Shown here: piece after piece, positions 8,808 to 20,510 of the stretch
How the letters are laid out: each line of letters opens with the position of its first letter
Position numbering within the stretch: position 1 is the stretch's first letter
NCBI RefSeq assembly: GCF_041583835.1
Contig: NZ_JBFHFC010000010.1
Coordinates: 1 to 64,000 of the forward strand
Reading direction: 5' to 3'
Source of the DNA: Thiomicrorhabdus sp041583835
Lineage (GTDB): Bacteria > Pseudomonadota > Gammaproteobacteria > Thiomicrospirales > Thiomicrospiraceae
DNA: 64,000 nt
The notes under the pieces: model-generated
What the model saw: only the letters and a program-made list of their open reading frames with translations
What the model was told of the DNA's origin: nothing
The model's database searches: none
Translations under genes and position numbers: made by a program

Positions 8808-11009
8808 TTACAATAACTTAAACGACCAGGCTTGGTGGATCTTACTATTACGCTGAAAATCTTTCGGCATCGTTTTTTGAGTAATATCCTGAATTTCCAC
8901 ACCGTCGAATTCAGCTTTTTCCAATTTAAATTTGCGTAAATTCGTCGAAAAAATCAACTCTCCGCCCGGCTTCAATAATTTCAACGTCTGTTTAATCAAA
9001 TCTACATGGTCGCGCTGAATATCCAAGGTCCCTTCCATTCGTTTAGAGGTCGAAAACGATGGAGGATCCAGGAAAATCACGTCAAAATCCGCTTGTCCGG
9101 CTTGCGAAGCCTGTTCAAGCCACTCCAAAACATTCGCCTGTTCCAGACGGTGTTTGGACTCGTCGCAGCCGTTATTCAAAAAGTTATGCTTGGCCCAATA
9201 AAGATAGGTTTTGGACATATCCAAACTTAAACTGCTTTTCGCGCCCTGAACCGCAGCCTGCGTCGTTGCCGTCGCCGTATAACAGAACAGGTTCAGCAAA
9301 CGTTTGCCTCGCGATTGCTGAGCCACATAAGCACGCACGTCACGGTGATCCAGAAATACGCCGGTATCGAGATAGTCCGTAAAATTGACGCGTAATTTAG
9401 CACCGTTCTCGATGATTGTGAAAAACTGACGATTCTCGTCCAAACGTTCGTATTGCGACGTTCCTTTCTGACGCTCACGCACCTTGAAAACAATATGATC
9501 AACCGGCAGATCGAATACGTCGGGCAGCACAGACATCGCTTCATGCAAACGTTTTTTGGCACGACTGCGATCTATCGATTTCGGGGCGGCATATTCATTC
9601 ACCACCAACCAATCTCCGCCTTCCAGCGTTTGATAAAAATCGATTGCCAAAGCATATTCCGGCATATCGGCGTCATACACACGATAAGCCGTGACCTGTT
9701 CAGTTTTTGCCCACTTTCGCAGACTTTTCAGATTCTTTTTCACACGGTTGGCGAACATTTGCGCACCTTCCGTCTCTTTCATGTCCGGCAACGCCATCTG
9801 AATCTCTTCCGCCAGGTTCGCCCCACCCTTAACGGCCGGCTGACGATGGAATTCCTTGAGGATATCGAAACGGAACAACTTACATTCCATCGCCCCGTTG
9901 AAGAAATTATGACTGCGCTTGGCCTTGATTCCGAGATACATGCCCAACTCAGGATTACAGGTCAGAATCGCAGCCTGCCAACCGTCGAATTCGCTCTTCA
10001 GGTAGTTACCAAGATCGACATAAACGCTTTTCACCGTCTCCAACTCACCCAAACGCTCACCGTAAGGCGGGTTGGAAATCACCAAGCCGGGCGTCCAATC
10101 GCCCCAACGACGGCCTTGTTCGACCGTCATCTGCTTGACCTCGATACTGTCGGCATAACCGGCATTGGCAATCGCTTCTTTAGCGACGTCCAGCGATCGA
10201 TGTGAAGCATCGGAACCGTAAATCTCCGGCAGATTCCTCAAACCTTCCGCTTCACGCTGCTCGGCTTCTTCCACCAAACTGCGCCACAATTTCGCGTCAT
10301 GCTGTTTCCAAGTCAAAAAGCCCATCTGTTCGGACTTTTCAAGTCCCGGCGCCAGATCGGAAGCCATCATCGCGGCTTCGATCAGAAAGGTTCCGGAACC
10401 GCACATAGGATCGTACAAAGTACCGCCTTGCTTGGCGATTTCCGGCCAACCTGCCCGAATCAACAAGGCAGCCGCTACGTTCTCTTTCAACGGAGCCTTA
10501 ACTTGCTGCCCCTCACGGTAACCGCGCTGGTGCAAACTATGCCCGGTCAAATCGATGCTCAGAGTCAATTGGTTGCGGTTAAGGTGGCCATGCACCCGTA
10601 GTTCTGGATGAATCGTGTCGACGCTCGGACGGCTATTGGAGATTTCTCTGAAATAATCGACGATACCGTCCTTGATTTTCAAAGCGCCGTAATGACTGTG
10701 ATCGATGCCCATCCCTTTACCGGAAAAGGAAACTGCAAAAGTGCCGAACGCATCCATGTGTGCATTCCAATCGACATTAGCCACCTGCTCGGTCAACTCT
10801 TCCTGGTTAGCCAGTTCCGTTTCCAATACGGTTAAGTAGATTCGGTTAGCCAAACGCGACCACAAGCAGGCACGGTAAGCCACTTCCAGACTGCCTTCGA
10901 AACTCACGCCTCTTGGTTGCGCCTTAACATTAGCCGCCCCCAACGAAAGCAGCTCTTCACGCAACATCTCACTCAACCCACCCGGAGAGGTGGCAAAACA
11001 TTTCAACAT
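8808..11009 (-). CDS. rlmL: 23S rRNA bifunctional methyltransferase RlmKL
   Basis: About 733 residues (E. coli RlmKL has 702). The N-terminal half carries a THUMP domain and the RlmL m2G2445 methyltransferase, with DPMCGSGT (SAM site) and SNPPYGERLG (catalytic NPPY). The C-terminal half is the RlmK m7G2069 methyltransferase, with LNLFCYTATAT and the DPPSFS motif. It modifies 23S rRNA during 50S assembly. I choose ATG 11009 (MLKCFATSPGG), which fits family N-termini and has TTGGA upstream. The frame stays open to 11081. Confidence 0.95.
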   Translation of the reverse strand: MLKCFATSPGGLSEMLREELLSLGAANVKAQPRGVSFEGSLEVAYRACLWSRLANRIYLTVLETELANQEELTEQVANVDWNAHMDAFGTFAVSFSGKGMGIDHSHYGALKIKDGIVDYFREISNSRPSVDTIHPELRVHGHLNRNQLTLSIDLTGHSLHQRGYREGQQVKAPLKENVAAALLIRAGWPEIAKQGGTLYDPMCGSGTFLIEAAMMASDLAPGLEKSEQMGFLTWKQHDAKLWRSLVEEAEQREAEGLRNLPEIYGSDASHRSLDVAKEAIANAGYADSIEVKQMTVEQGRRWGDWTPGLVISNPPYGERLGELETVKSVYVDLGNYLKSEFDGWQAAILTCNPELGMYLGIKAKRSHNFFNGAMECKLFRFDILKEFHRQPAVKGGANLAEEIQMALPDMKETEGAQMFANRVKKNLKSLRKWAKTEQVTAYRVYDADMPEYALAIDFYQTLEGGDWLVVNEYAAPKSIDRSRAKKRLHEAMSVLPDVFDLPVDHIVFKVRERQKGTSQYERLDENRQFFTIIENGAKLRVNFTDYLDTGVFLDHRDVRAYVAQQSRGKRLLNLFCYTATATTQAAVQGAKSSLSLDMSKTYLYWAKHNFLNNGCDESKHRLEQANVLEWLEQASQAGQADFDVIFLDPPSFSTSKRMEGTLDIQRDHVDLIKQTLKLLKPGGELIFSTNLRKFKLEKAEFDGVEIQDITQKTMPKDFQRNSKIHQAWSFKLL

Positions 11010-11191
11010 ATCGATTCCAATGGTCATTAGGATAACGGTTTCAGCCGGGTTCAAAGTCCCTGAGCCAAACGCGCAATGCATTACGGATTATAATCCGCAC
11101 ATTTTACTGTTTTAGTGTCTGCTTTAGGTAAGTTTCTGTAAAATAGGATTCTGAATTCATTCATAAAACATAATTCGACGGTGATTTATCC

Positions 11192-12412
11192 ATGACATTT
11201 CGATTACGCCTTATCGCTTTGTTCTTCTCGTTAGCAGTGCCGCTATCGGCATTCGCATCGAACGAAGCGGAATTCCAATCCTGGGTTGAAAAATTCAAGC
11301 TGCAAGCCGTGGAACAAGGTATTTCGAAATCCACTTTGGATCGTGCTTTCGAAAATGTCTCATTAAACGAAAAAGTGCTCGAACTGGATAGTCGACAGCC
11401 CGAATTCACCCGCACCTTCTGGCAATATTTCAAAAATGCCGTGACCGAGTGGCGTATCGCCAAAGGCCGTTACCTGTATCAGAAACACCGCAGACTATTG
11501 GATCAAGTAACCAAGAAATACGGTGTTCCAGGACGCGTTCTGGTTGCCTTTTGGGGTATGGAAACCAACTTCGGCGGTTACACCGGAAACATTCCAATCA
11601 TTGAATCGCTGGCGACATTGGCTTTCGACCCGCGACGCAGCGAATTCTTCAGCAAAGAGTTGCTCGATGCGTTAAAGATTCTCGATCAGGGTCATGTCAC
11701 GCTTGATGAAATGAAAGGCTCATGGGCCGGGGCGATGGGACAGTGTCAGTTCATGCCGTCCAACTATGTGCGCTATGCGGTCGACGGCGATGGCGACGGC
11801 AAGAAAGACCTATGGGGCAGTCTGCCGGACGTATTCTTCTCCGCCGGTAATTTCCTGGCTACCCTGGGGTGGCAGAAACAGGAAAACTGGGGTCGTGAAG
11901 TCACTCTGCCGAAAGGATTCGACTACGCCCTCGCGGACGGCAAGACAGCCCGTTTGCTGAAAGAATGGAGCCAAATGGGATTGACCTTAGCCGATGGCCG
12001 CCCGTTGCCGCGCGAAGAGATGCAAGCAAAACTGATTCTGCCAAGCGATTATCGAGGACCGGCATTCCTGGTATTCGAGAACTTCAAGGTCATCAAACGC
12101 TGGAACAACTCCACCAACTACGCTCTGGGAGTCGGGCATCTGGCAGATAGAATCATCGGCAGAGCGCCGCTGAGCAAAAACGCGCCTTTAGACGACAAAG
12201 CGTTAAGCAAAACCCAGATGAAAACCATACAAGAACGTCTGAACGGATTAGGTTTCGATGCGGGCACGCCGGACGGCATTGCCGGCAGCAAAACCCGCAA
12301 TGCCCTGCGTGAATTTCAAGTGGCTCGTAACCTTCCGGCCGACGGCTATCCGTCACAGAAAATGTTCGACATGCTGTTGAGCGAACAAGAAGAATCGTCT
12401 CCCGGAAAATGA
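11192..12412 (+). CDS. MltB-family lytic murein transglycosylase with peptidoglycan-binding domain
   Basis: A 406-residue exported enzyme that cleaves the MurNAc-GlcNAc bond, leaving 1,6-anhydroMurNAc. Signal peptide at about 1-22 (ending AFA), with no lipobox, so soluble or periplasmic rather than a lipoprotein like E. coli MltB. The SLT_2 catalytic domain has the predicted catalytic Glu124 in GMETNFGGYTGN and the motif GQCQFMPSNY. The C-terminal 65 residues form a PG_binding_1 domain. This architecture is usual for MltB-like proteins outside enterics. A small gene follows 10 bases after the stop. Confidence 0.93.
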   Translation: MTFRLRLIALFFSLAVPLSAFASNEAEFQSWVEKFKLQAVEQGISKSTLDRAFENVSLNEKVLELDSRQPEFTRTFWQYFKNAVTEWRIAKGRYLYQKHRRLLDQVTKKYGVPGRVLVAFWGMETNFGGYTGNIPIIESLATLAFDPRRSEFFSKELLDALKILDQGHVTLDEMKGSWAGAMGQCQFMPSNYVRYAVDGDGDGKKDLWGSLPDVFFSAGNFLATLGWQKQENWGREVTLPKGFDYALADGKTARLLKEWSQMGLTLADGRPLPREEMQAKLILPSDYRGPAFLVFENFKVIKRWNNSTNYALGVGHLADRIIGRAPLSKNAPLDDKALSKTQMKTIQERLNGLGFDAGTPDGIAGSKTRNALREFQVARNLPADGYPSQKMFDMLLSEQEESSPGK

Positions 12413-12422
12413 GGGTACGAGT

Positions 12423-12617
12423 ATGAGCGCCTCACAGGAAGAGCATAATAAACCGGCCCTGGCCTACCACAAGATCCTTCCGCCCAAACCGGAACTGTGC
12501 GATCACCCAAGCTATCTTTTTTGGAAGGTGCAAAGCCAACTGGTCAAGTTAAATCACCGCCTTAATCGCACCGTCCAGAACAAAAAAGAAACAACAGACC
12601 CTACCACATCAAAATAG
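12423..12617 (+). CDS. Small hypothetical protein downstream of the transglycosylase
   Basis: A 64-residue hydrophilic, basic protein (DHPSYLFWKVQSQLVKLNHRL in the middle). It has no signal peptide, membrane segment or known motif. The ATG is preceded by GAGGGTACGAGT and lies 10 bases after the mltB-like stop, so translation coupled to that gene is plausible. I do not recognise it. Confidence 0.55.
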   Translation: MSASQEEHNKPALAYHKILPPKPELCDHPSYLFWKVQSQLVKLNHRLNRTVQNKKETTDPTTSK

Positions 12618-12663
12618 GGGCTATGCAAAACCCAAATCGCTGGTTATACTAGAAAAACAGTAA

Positions 12664-12748
12664 ATTGTCGGAGTGCCTAGACTAGGCTGAGATCGCGTAA
12701 GCGGGATCCGTAGAACCTGATCTGGTTAATACCAGCGAAGGGAACAAT
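12664..12748 (+). promoter_or_regulatory. TPP riboswitch (THI box) controlling the thi operon
   Basis: Contains the conserved THI-box elements: GCCTAGACTAGGCTGAGA, then AACCTGATCTGGTTAATACC and AGCGAAGGGAAC. P1 can pair ATTGT (12664-12668) with ACAAT (12744-12748). It senses thiamine pyrophosphate and lies 212 bases upstream of the thiC GTG. A -10-like TATACT at 12645-12650 marks the likely promoter; no good -35 is seen. No strong intrinsic terminator follows, so control may act on translation or through Rho. Confidence 0.95.
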
Positions 12749-12960
12749 CAGACATTCAACGTTACTGCCCCAGCGGCATTCAAGTTTCAATCGTCTGATT
12801 CATGCAAGATTTGCGTGAATTCAAACTCACCTTATCTTCCTGAATCTTTTTCAACTGAAACCCAAACGTTGTTTCCAAAACAATTCGTTTCGAATTCGTC
12901 TGTTTTCTACACAAGTCTATCGTGCCCCGCCTGATTTTAATTTTTAAAAGAGGCAGAGCC
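12749..12960 (+). other. Long thiC leader after the riboswitch, no gene
   Basis: A 212-base untranslated stretch between the TPP aptamer and the thiC start. It is rich in TTTC/GAAA segments able to form alternative stems. It ends with AGAGGCAGAGCC, the likely thiC ribosome-binding region. No reading frame here looks real. This is presumably the expression platform. Confidence 0.6.
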
Positions 12961-14889
<1,929 letters not shown>

Positions 14890-14890
14890 C

Positions 14891-16012
14891 ATGCCGAATA
14901 CGCCCAATATCGCCATTGTCGGCGCTGGGTTGATAGGGAGAATGCTGGCGGTCAGCCTGAGCGAATCCCATAAAGTCACGCTATTTGACCGTGATGACCG
15001 TCAAGGAACGCTTAGTGCCGCCCATCTGGCGGCGGCCATGCTTGCACCTTTAGCGGAATCTGCGGACAGTTCCTTGAGCGTGATGCAAATGGGCCAACGC
15101 AGTCTGGAGCTGTGGCCCGGCATTCTGGAAAAATTGCAGAAACCGGTCTTTTTCCAGCAAAACGGCAGCTTGATTCTCGCCTATGAGCAGGACTACGGCA
15201 ATCTGGTTGATTTCGGCCACCGTATCAAGGGCGAACCGGGTAAGGAATACGCCAGCCTGACATCATTACAGCTCGAAGAGCTGGAACCGGAACTGGCCCG
15301 ACAGCCGCACACCTTCCAGCATATCCTCTGGCTTCCCGAAGAAGGCCAGTTGGACAACCGCGAGTTGCTTGAAAGTTTGGCAAGCACGTTGGAACAACGC
15401 AATGTGGTTTGGCACCAAAACACCGAGGTATCGATCGAAAACCGCCAAGTAGTCTACGACGGCCAACGCCAATCGTTCGACTGGGTAATCGATTGCCGCG
15501 GCCTGGGGGCTAAAAACCAAATCCTGCAAACCGGTTCCGAGCCCGGCAAACACAAGTTGCGCGGCGTGCGTGGCGAAGTGGTCCGGCTTTATGCACCGGA
15601 AGTCAATCTGAACCGGCCCGTTCGCTTGATGCATCCGCGCTATCCGATCTATATCGCACCGAAAGCGGACCACCGTTTCGTGGTCGGTGCGACTCAGATC
15701 GAAACCGAAGACCAGCGCCAACCGACCGTACGTTCAGCTCTGGAACTGCTGTCAGCATGCTTCAGCGTGCACAAAGGGTTTGCCGAAGCGGAAATACTGG
15801 AAATCAAATCCGGCTTGCGCCCGGCGCTTGAGGACAACGAACCGAAAATCCGGGTCGACGGCAATCTGATCCAAGTCAACGGCTTGTTCCGTCACGGTTA
15901 TCTGCTGGCACCGGCCATGGCCGAGCAATGCATTGCCTTGATCGATTCCGCTTTGCCGAAACCGCCCGTTTTTGAACATTTAATCGAATTTACCGAGAAT
16001 CGCCATGACTGA
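14891..16012 (+). CDS. thiO: Glycine oxidase ThiO
   Basis: A 373-residue FAD-dependent oxidase (DAO family) supplying dehydroglycine for the thiazole ring of thiamine using O2. The Rossmann FAD motif GAGLIG is at 11-16, with a C-terminal LRPALEDNEP then a GLFRHGYLLAPA region typical of DAO enzymes. Start at ATG 14891, with AAGGAAG upstream. It overlaps thiS by 8 bases. Having thiO rather than thiH means thiazole synthesis here uses the aerobic glycine route. Confidence 0.93.
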   Translation: MPNTPNIAIVGAGLIGRMLAVSLSESHKVTLFDRDDRQGTLSAAHLAAAMLAPLAESADSSLSVMQMGQRSLELWPGILEKLQKPVFFQQNGSLILAYEQDYGNLVDFGHRIKGEPGKEYASLTSLQLEELEPELARQPHTFQHILWLPEEGQLDNRELLESLASTLEQRNVVWHQNTEVSIENRQVVYDGQRQSFDWVIDCRGLGAKNQILQTGSEPGKHKLRGVRGEVVRLYAPEVNLNRPVRLMHPRYPIYIAPKADHRFVVGATQIETEDQRQPTVRSALELLSACFSVHKGFAEAEILEIKSGLRPALEDNEPKIRVDGNLIQVNGLFRHGYLLAPAMAEQCIALIDSALPKPPVFEHLIEFTENRHD

Positions 16013-16214
16013 TACTTTTCAAATCCTGGTCAACGATACACCGCAACAAGCCAACGGCGATACCACCTTGGCCGATGCCGCAACCCAATTTGGCGCACAA
16101 GCGCCTTATGCGCTGTTGCTGAACCAGAATTTCGTACCCAACTCGGAACATGACCGAATCACTCTCAACCCCGATGACGCCATCGAGGTCATTTCCGCAA
16201 TCCAAGGGGGATAA
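16005..16214 (+). CDS. thiS: Sulfur carrier protein ThiS
   Basis: A 69-residue ubiquitin-like (beta-grasp) protein ending in the required Gly-Gly (AIQGG). Its C-terminus is adenylated and converted to a thiocarboxylate that donates sulfur to ThiG. It overlaps the end of thiO and is followed directly by thiG. No ThiF adenylyltransferase is encoded in this operon. Confidence 0.94.
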   Translation: MTDTFQILVNDTPQQANGDTTLADAATQFGAQAPYALLLNQNFVPNSEHDRITLNPDDAIEVISAIQGG

Positions 16215-16215
16215 G

Positions 16216-17016
16216 ATGACAACCGAACCACTTAACATTTATGGCACCCAACTCGACAGCCGACTACTGATCGGCAGTGCCCTCTACCCGTCACCGGACG
16301 TGATGCAACAATCCATCCAGGCGTCCGGTGCCCAGGTCGTCACCCTGTCGCTAAGCCGCCAGAATCCGGAAGCCAACGGCGGCGCCAGTTTCTGGGAGAT
16401 GATCAAGTCACTGGGCTTGCACCTTTTGCCGAATACTGCAGGCTGTCATAGCGTTACCGAAGCGGTCAACATGGCTAAGATGAGCCGTGAACTGTTCCAG
16501 ACCGACTGGGTCAAACTGGAACTCGTCGGAGACGACTACAACCTTCAACCCGACCCGATCGAACTGGTCAAGGCCACCGAAATCCTGTTGAACGACGGTT
16601 TCAAGGTACTGCCCTACTGCACTGACGATTTGGTGATTGCCAGACATCTGGTGGAACTGGGCTGCGAAGTGATCATGCCTTGGGGCTCACCGATCGGTAC
16701 AGGGAAAGGCCTGCTAAACCCTTATGCCTTGCAGGCGATCCGCGACCGCTTCCCGGAAGTCACCCTGATCGTCGATTCCGGTATCGGCAAACCTTCCCAC
16801 GCCACTCAAGCGTTGGAGATGGGTGTGGATGCGATTCTGCTCAATACTGCCGTCGCCCAGGCAAAAAATCCGGTGATGATGGCAACCGCTTTCGCCCGTG
16901 CCATCGAAGCGGGCCGTCTGGCCTATCAAAGCGGTTTGATCAGCGAACGCTCCACCGCCAAACCGAGTACGCCGACACTGGATAAACCTTTCTGGCATCA
17001 GATGAACTATGGCTGA
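16216..17016 (+). CDS. thiG: Thiazole synthase ThiG
   Basis: A 266-residue TIM-barrel enzyme that joins 1-deoxy-xylulose-5-phosphate, dehydroglycine and ThiS-thiocarboxylate into thiazole phosphate. The Schiff-base lysine is Lys100 in DWVKLE, and GSPIGTGKGLLNP marks the phosphate-binding region. I start at ATG 16216, two bases after the thiS stop and with AAGGGGG upstream; the longer frame from 16150 overlaps thiS. The stop overlaps the thiDE start by 8 bases. Confidence 0.96.
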   Translation: MTTEPLNIYGTQLDSRLLIGSALYPSPDVMQQSIQASGAQVVTLSLSRQNPEANGGASFWEMIKSLGLHLLPNTAGCHSVTEAVNMAKMSRELFQTDWVKLELVGDDYNLQPDPIELVKATEILLNDGFKVLPYCTDDLVIARHLVELGCEVIMPWGSPIGTGKGLLNPYALQAIRDRFPEVTLIVDSGIGKPSHATQALEMGVDAILLNTAVAQAKNPVMMATAFARAIEAGRLAYQSGLISERSTAKPSTPTLDKPFWHQMNYG

Positions 17017-18520
17017 TATCCAATCCAAGCGCCCGGTCATCTGGAGCATAGCTGGTTCGGACTGTAGCGGCGGTGCCGGCATTCAAGCCGACATTAAAAG
17101 CGGTCATGCGATCGGCTGCGAAGTCTGCACCCTAATCACCGCCAACACCGTGCAAAATTCTCGTCGATTGCAGTCGGTCAATCCGGTTCCTGTGGCTTTG
17201 TTACAACAGCAGTTCGACTGCCTGTTGGAAGACAAACCGCCCAAGGCAGTCAAAATTGGTTTGATCGCCAATAACCAACAGCTCGACTGGCTGATCCAGA
17301 GCCTGAGAACTCTTAGGGAAAACCTACCTGAGCTGATCGTGGTACTGGATCCGGTCATGAAAGCCAGCGTCGGCCAGGATCTTGTCGTGGAGTCCATGGG
17401 AGCGATGCTGTTCGACGAACTTTTGAAACTCGTCGACGTCATCACCCCCAACCTTTCGGAAGCGGCTAGCTTGGCGGAAGATGACGCACAAAAAGGCTCT
17501 CCGTCAGAATGGGCCGATCGGCTTTTACACAAGGGCTGCCGGGCGGCTGTCATTACCGGCGGACATGGTGAGTCCGAACAGATTGTTGTGGACGACTGTT
17601 TTTTCGATGGTCAGCACCTTACACTGGAATCTCCGCGTACAACAACCGGTTACGGTCACGGCAGCGGCTGCAGTTTATCCACCGCCATCACAGGTTTCAT
17701 GGCTCAAGGCTATCTGTTGCGCGACGCCTTCATTCAAGCGCAAGCCTTCATCAATAAGGCCTTTGCGCTCTGTCCGCAGGACATGGGATATTACGGCGCA
17801 CTGATCCAACCTAGCTGGCCGGTTGAAAAACAATTTTATCCACAGGTTGTTCTAAACAAGTCTTTAGAGTCGATTTCTCATTCTGGATTTGCGAATCTGG
17901 GCACTCAAAAACCGGGACTTTACCCTGTGGTGGATTCGGTTGAATGGCTTGAAAGACTGATGCCTCTTGGTATCGAAATCATTCAATTACGACTGAAGAA
18001 CAAGACCGAAACCGAACTCCGCCAATCCATCGAGCAAGCCGTCGCTTTATCCGAACGCTATCCGACCCGCCTGTTCATCAACGATTACTGGCAGTTGGCA
18101 ATCGAATACGGTGCTTACGGCGTCCATCTGGGGCAAGAAGACTTACAAGCCCTTTCGGATGAAGAATTACAGAGCATACAAAAATCCGGAATCCGCCTGG
18201 GAATCAGTACCCACGGTGCTTACGAGTTCCTGCTGGCACAACAGATCAAACCCAGCTATCTGGCAATCGGTGCGATTTTCCCGACCCGTACCAAAGACAT
18301 GACCGGTCAAATACAGGGCGTGGATAACCTGCGTGAAATCCTGAAATTGAAAACCGGTATCCCGGTGGTCGCAATCGGTGGTATCACACTCGAAAATGCG
18401 CCCGACGTCATTTCAACCGGTGTCGACAGCATTGCTGTGGTTACCGCCATCACACTTGCCGAAAACCCGGAAAATGTGATCAAGCGCTTCAAACGGCTAC
18501 TTGGTTCCGCTGAAGGCTGA
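17009..18520 (+). CDS. thiDE: ThiD-ThiE fusion: HMP/HMP-P kinase and thiamine-phosphate synthase
   Basis: A 503-residue bifunctional protein. Residues about 8-265 are a ribokinase-fold ThiD domain (AGSDCSGGAGIQADIK at the N-terminus and GHGSGCSLST near 217-224) that phosphorylates HMP-P to HMP-PP. Residues about 303-503 are a TIM-barrel ThiE (INDYWQLAIEYGAYGVHLGQEDL, then a phosphate-binding AIGGI) that joins HMP-PP to thiazole phosphate. The ~35-residue linker looks non-conserved. Last gene of the operon; a weak hairpin follows. Confidence 0.94.
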   Translation: MADIQSKRPVIWSIAGSDCSGGAGIQADIKSGHAIGCEVCTLITANTVQNSRRLQSVNPVPVALLQQQFDCLLEDKPPKAVKIGLIANNQQLDWLIQSLRTLRENLPELIVVLDPVMKASVGQDLVVESMGAMLFDELLKLVDVITPNLSEAASLAEDDAQKGSPSEWADRLLHKGCRAAVITGGHGESEQIVVDDCFFDGQHLTLESPRTTTGYGHGSGCSLSTAITGFMAQGYLLRDAFIQAQAFINKAFALCPQDMGYYGALIQPSWPVEKQFYPQVVLNKSLESISHSGFANLGTQKPGLYPVVDSVEWLERLMPLGIEIIQLRLKNKTETELRQSIEQAVALSERYPTRLFINDYWQLAIEYGAYGVHLGQEDLQALSDEELQSIQKSGIRLGISTHGAYEFLLAQQIKPSYLAIGAIFPTRTKDMTGQIQGVDNLREILKLKTGIPVVAIGGITLENAPDVISTGVDSIAVVTAITLAENPENVIKRFKRLLGSAEG

Positions 18521-18527
18521 TCAAACA

Positions 18528-18556
18528 TTGTCCCGCCCTTACTCACAGCGGGACAA
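18528..18556 (+). terminator. Possible terminator of the thi operon
   Basis: TTGTCCCGC (18528-18536) pairs perfectly with GCGGGACAA (18548-18556) around an 11-base loop, eight bases after the thiDE stop. No T-run follows, so termination may be weak or factor-dependent. Confidence 0.5.
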
Positions 18557-18747
18557 ATCACTCTGAAACCTCTCTTGAACCAAATGCATTTCGATGTTCA
18601 ATTAAATTAAGATCCCCCCTTTGTTAATGCCCGTTTACACTTCTTTATTCAAGAACATTCATAAATTCAATCGCAATTCCACTCAACCAAAATACGAGAT
18701 TTTGCTAAAATTACATTTATTAAAGGCCTAAAAAGGAGGCAATCACA

Positions 18748-20466
18748 GTGCTACGATTTGTCGGTATTCTGTTGATTGCTGGATTGTTTCTAACCACCGC
18801 CAAGGCGCAGCCGAACATCCATCAACAAACCATGCAAAGCTTGTTGTCGCAAGAGCGGTTACCGCTTGTCGACGGCCAGGATTCCGTACGCCTATTCCAT
18901 AAAGAGATGCTGAAACAATTCTACCGTCAACGGAATTATCAGCTAGCTTGGCAAGCCGACAACCTAAGCGATCAACTGCTTTCAGCCATTGATCAAGCCA
19001 TCAACGACGGTTTGGATCCATCGTATGCCGGTTACCACAAAACGCTCATTTCCCGTTTAGCTTACCCTTTATCGCTTGAGGAGCGCGTGTTACAGGATTT
19101 ACTCTTAAGCGACGCTTTCATTACTTTAGGTTATCACCTGTTTCACGGAGTCGCCTTCGGCACGGAAATGGATACACTCCATCGTGCCGTGCCCATGAAA
19201 AAAATAAATATGCAGCAAGTCTTAAGTGAAGCATTGCAAACCGGACAAATTGCCAAAACCTTAACGGAACTCGCTCCAAAACATGCCTATTATCTCAATC
19301 TTAAAACCGCATTACGCCGTTATCTAGCCATTGCCGAGCAAGGCGGTTGGAATGAAGATCCCGAAGCGTATCAGGATTATGATGAAGTCAAACAGAGACT
19401 CTCCATTACCGGCGAATTCAATTGCAAACCCGCTGATATCAATTTAATACCCCCTCCTATTCAACCCGAAATCAAACCGATTGAATGGGTGTGGGGTAAA
19501 ACGGAAGTCAGCGAAAAAGCGCCTGATGTCAATAAGAGCGAAACGGAAAACGATGCCGAACTCGAAGCCATGACTTACGCGGTTATGGAGTTCCAACAAC
19601 GCCACCATATTTCCGTCGACGGTGCTATTGGCCCGCAAACACGACAAAAAATGGCGGAGAGCGTGCAAAGCGCCATCGATAAAATCCGTCTCAACTTGGA
19701 ACGCTGGCGCTGGTACAACTCCATCGTTTCGGATAATTATGTCATGGTTAATATTCCCAACTTTTCACTGCAATACGTGAATGACACTCAAGCCTTGTCG
19801 ATGAAAGTGGTTGTCGGACAGAAAAAACGCCCGACCCCGATAATGGAAGCAAAAATGAGTTATCTGGTTTTCAATCCATACTGGCGTATTCCCAAAACCA
19901 TTCTGGCCGAAGACATTCTGCCTAAACTCAGAAAAAATAAGAACTACCTCAACAGTAAACAAATCAGCTTGTTTAACAGTTCGGACAGCACTGAAAGCCA
20001 CCCTTTAGATTCCACAAGCATTGATTGGCAAAACACCACAAAAAAAGGCATGCTGCGCTACACTTTCCGCCAAGAACCGGGAGTTCAGAATCCTCTTGGC
20101 AGGATAAAATTCATGTTCCCGAATAGTGAGGACATCTATATACACGACACTTCCGCGCGTTATCTTTTCAAAAACAAGGCTTATTTAGTCAGCTCAGGCT
20201 GTGTTCGAGCAGAGCAACCGATGGAATTGGCCTATGAAGTTTTGAATCACGAGCAGCCGGAGTTCACACGCCAATACCTTGACCAACAAATTCAAAACGG
20301 AGATCGGCAGGTCGTTCACCTACAGGAAAAAATTCCGGTTTACCTTACCTATCAAACCGCTTGGGCTGATAAAAACGGTCGGCTTGATTTGCGCAACGAC
20401 GTTTACGGCATTGACGATAACTTAATGACTTTTATGAAAAATACCTTGAAAATGTACTTAAACTGA
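18748..20466 (+). CDS. L,D-transpeptidase (YcbB/LdtD type) with peptidoglycan-binding domain
   Basis: A 572-residue exported protein predicted to form 3-3 cross-links in peptidoglycan. Signal peptide 1-20; N-terminal scaffold domain to about 250; PG_binding_1 segment (about 270-305, FQQRHHISVDGAIGPQT); YkuD catalytic domain with His466 and nucleophile Cys485 in SSGCVR. Length and order match the E. coli YcbB class. The start is GTG 18748, spaced well from AAGGAGG. A DUF882 gene follows 44 bases later, the same pairing as ycbB-ycbK. Confidence 0.94.
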   Translation: MLRFVGILLIAGLFLTTAKAQPNIHQQTMQSLLSQERLPLVDGQDSVRLFHKEMLKQFYRQRNYQLAWQADNLSDQLLSAIDQAINDGLDPSYAGYHKTLISRLAYPLSLEERVLQDLLLSDAFITLGYHLFHGVAFGTEMDTLHRAVPMKKINMQQVLSEALQTGQIAKTLTELAPKHAYYLNLKTALRRYLAIAEQGGWNEDPEAYQDYDEVKQRLSITGEFNCKPADINLIPPPIQPEIKPIEWVWGKTEVSEKAPDVNKSETENDAELEAMTYAVMEFQQRHHISVDGAIGPQTRQKMAESVQSAIDKIRLNLERWRWYNSIVSDNYVMVNIPNFSLQYVNDTQALSMKVVVGQKKRPTPIMEAKMSYLVFNPYWRIPKTILAEDILPKLRKNKNYLNSKQISLFNSSDSTESHPLDSTSIDWQNTTKKGMLRYTFRQEPGVQNPLGRIKFMFPNSEDIYIHDTSARYLFKNKAYLVSSGCVRAEQPMELAYEVLNHEQPEFTRQYLDQQIQNGDRQVVHLQEKIPVYLTYQTAWADKNGRLDLRNDVYGIDDNLMTFMKNTLKMYLN

Positions 20467-20510
20467 TTTATGGTATAATTTCACATATTCAAAAAATGCA
20501 CGGGGTGGCC

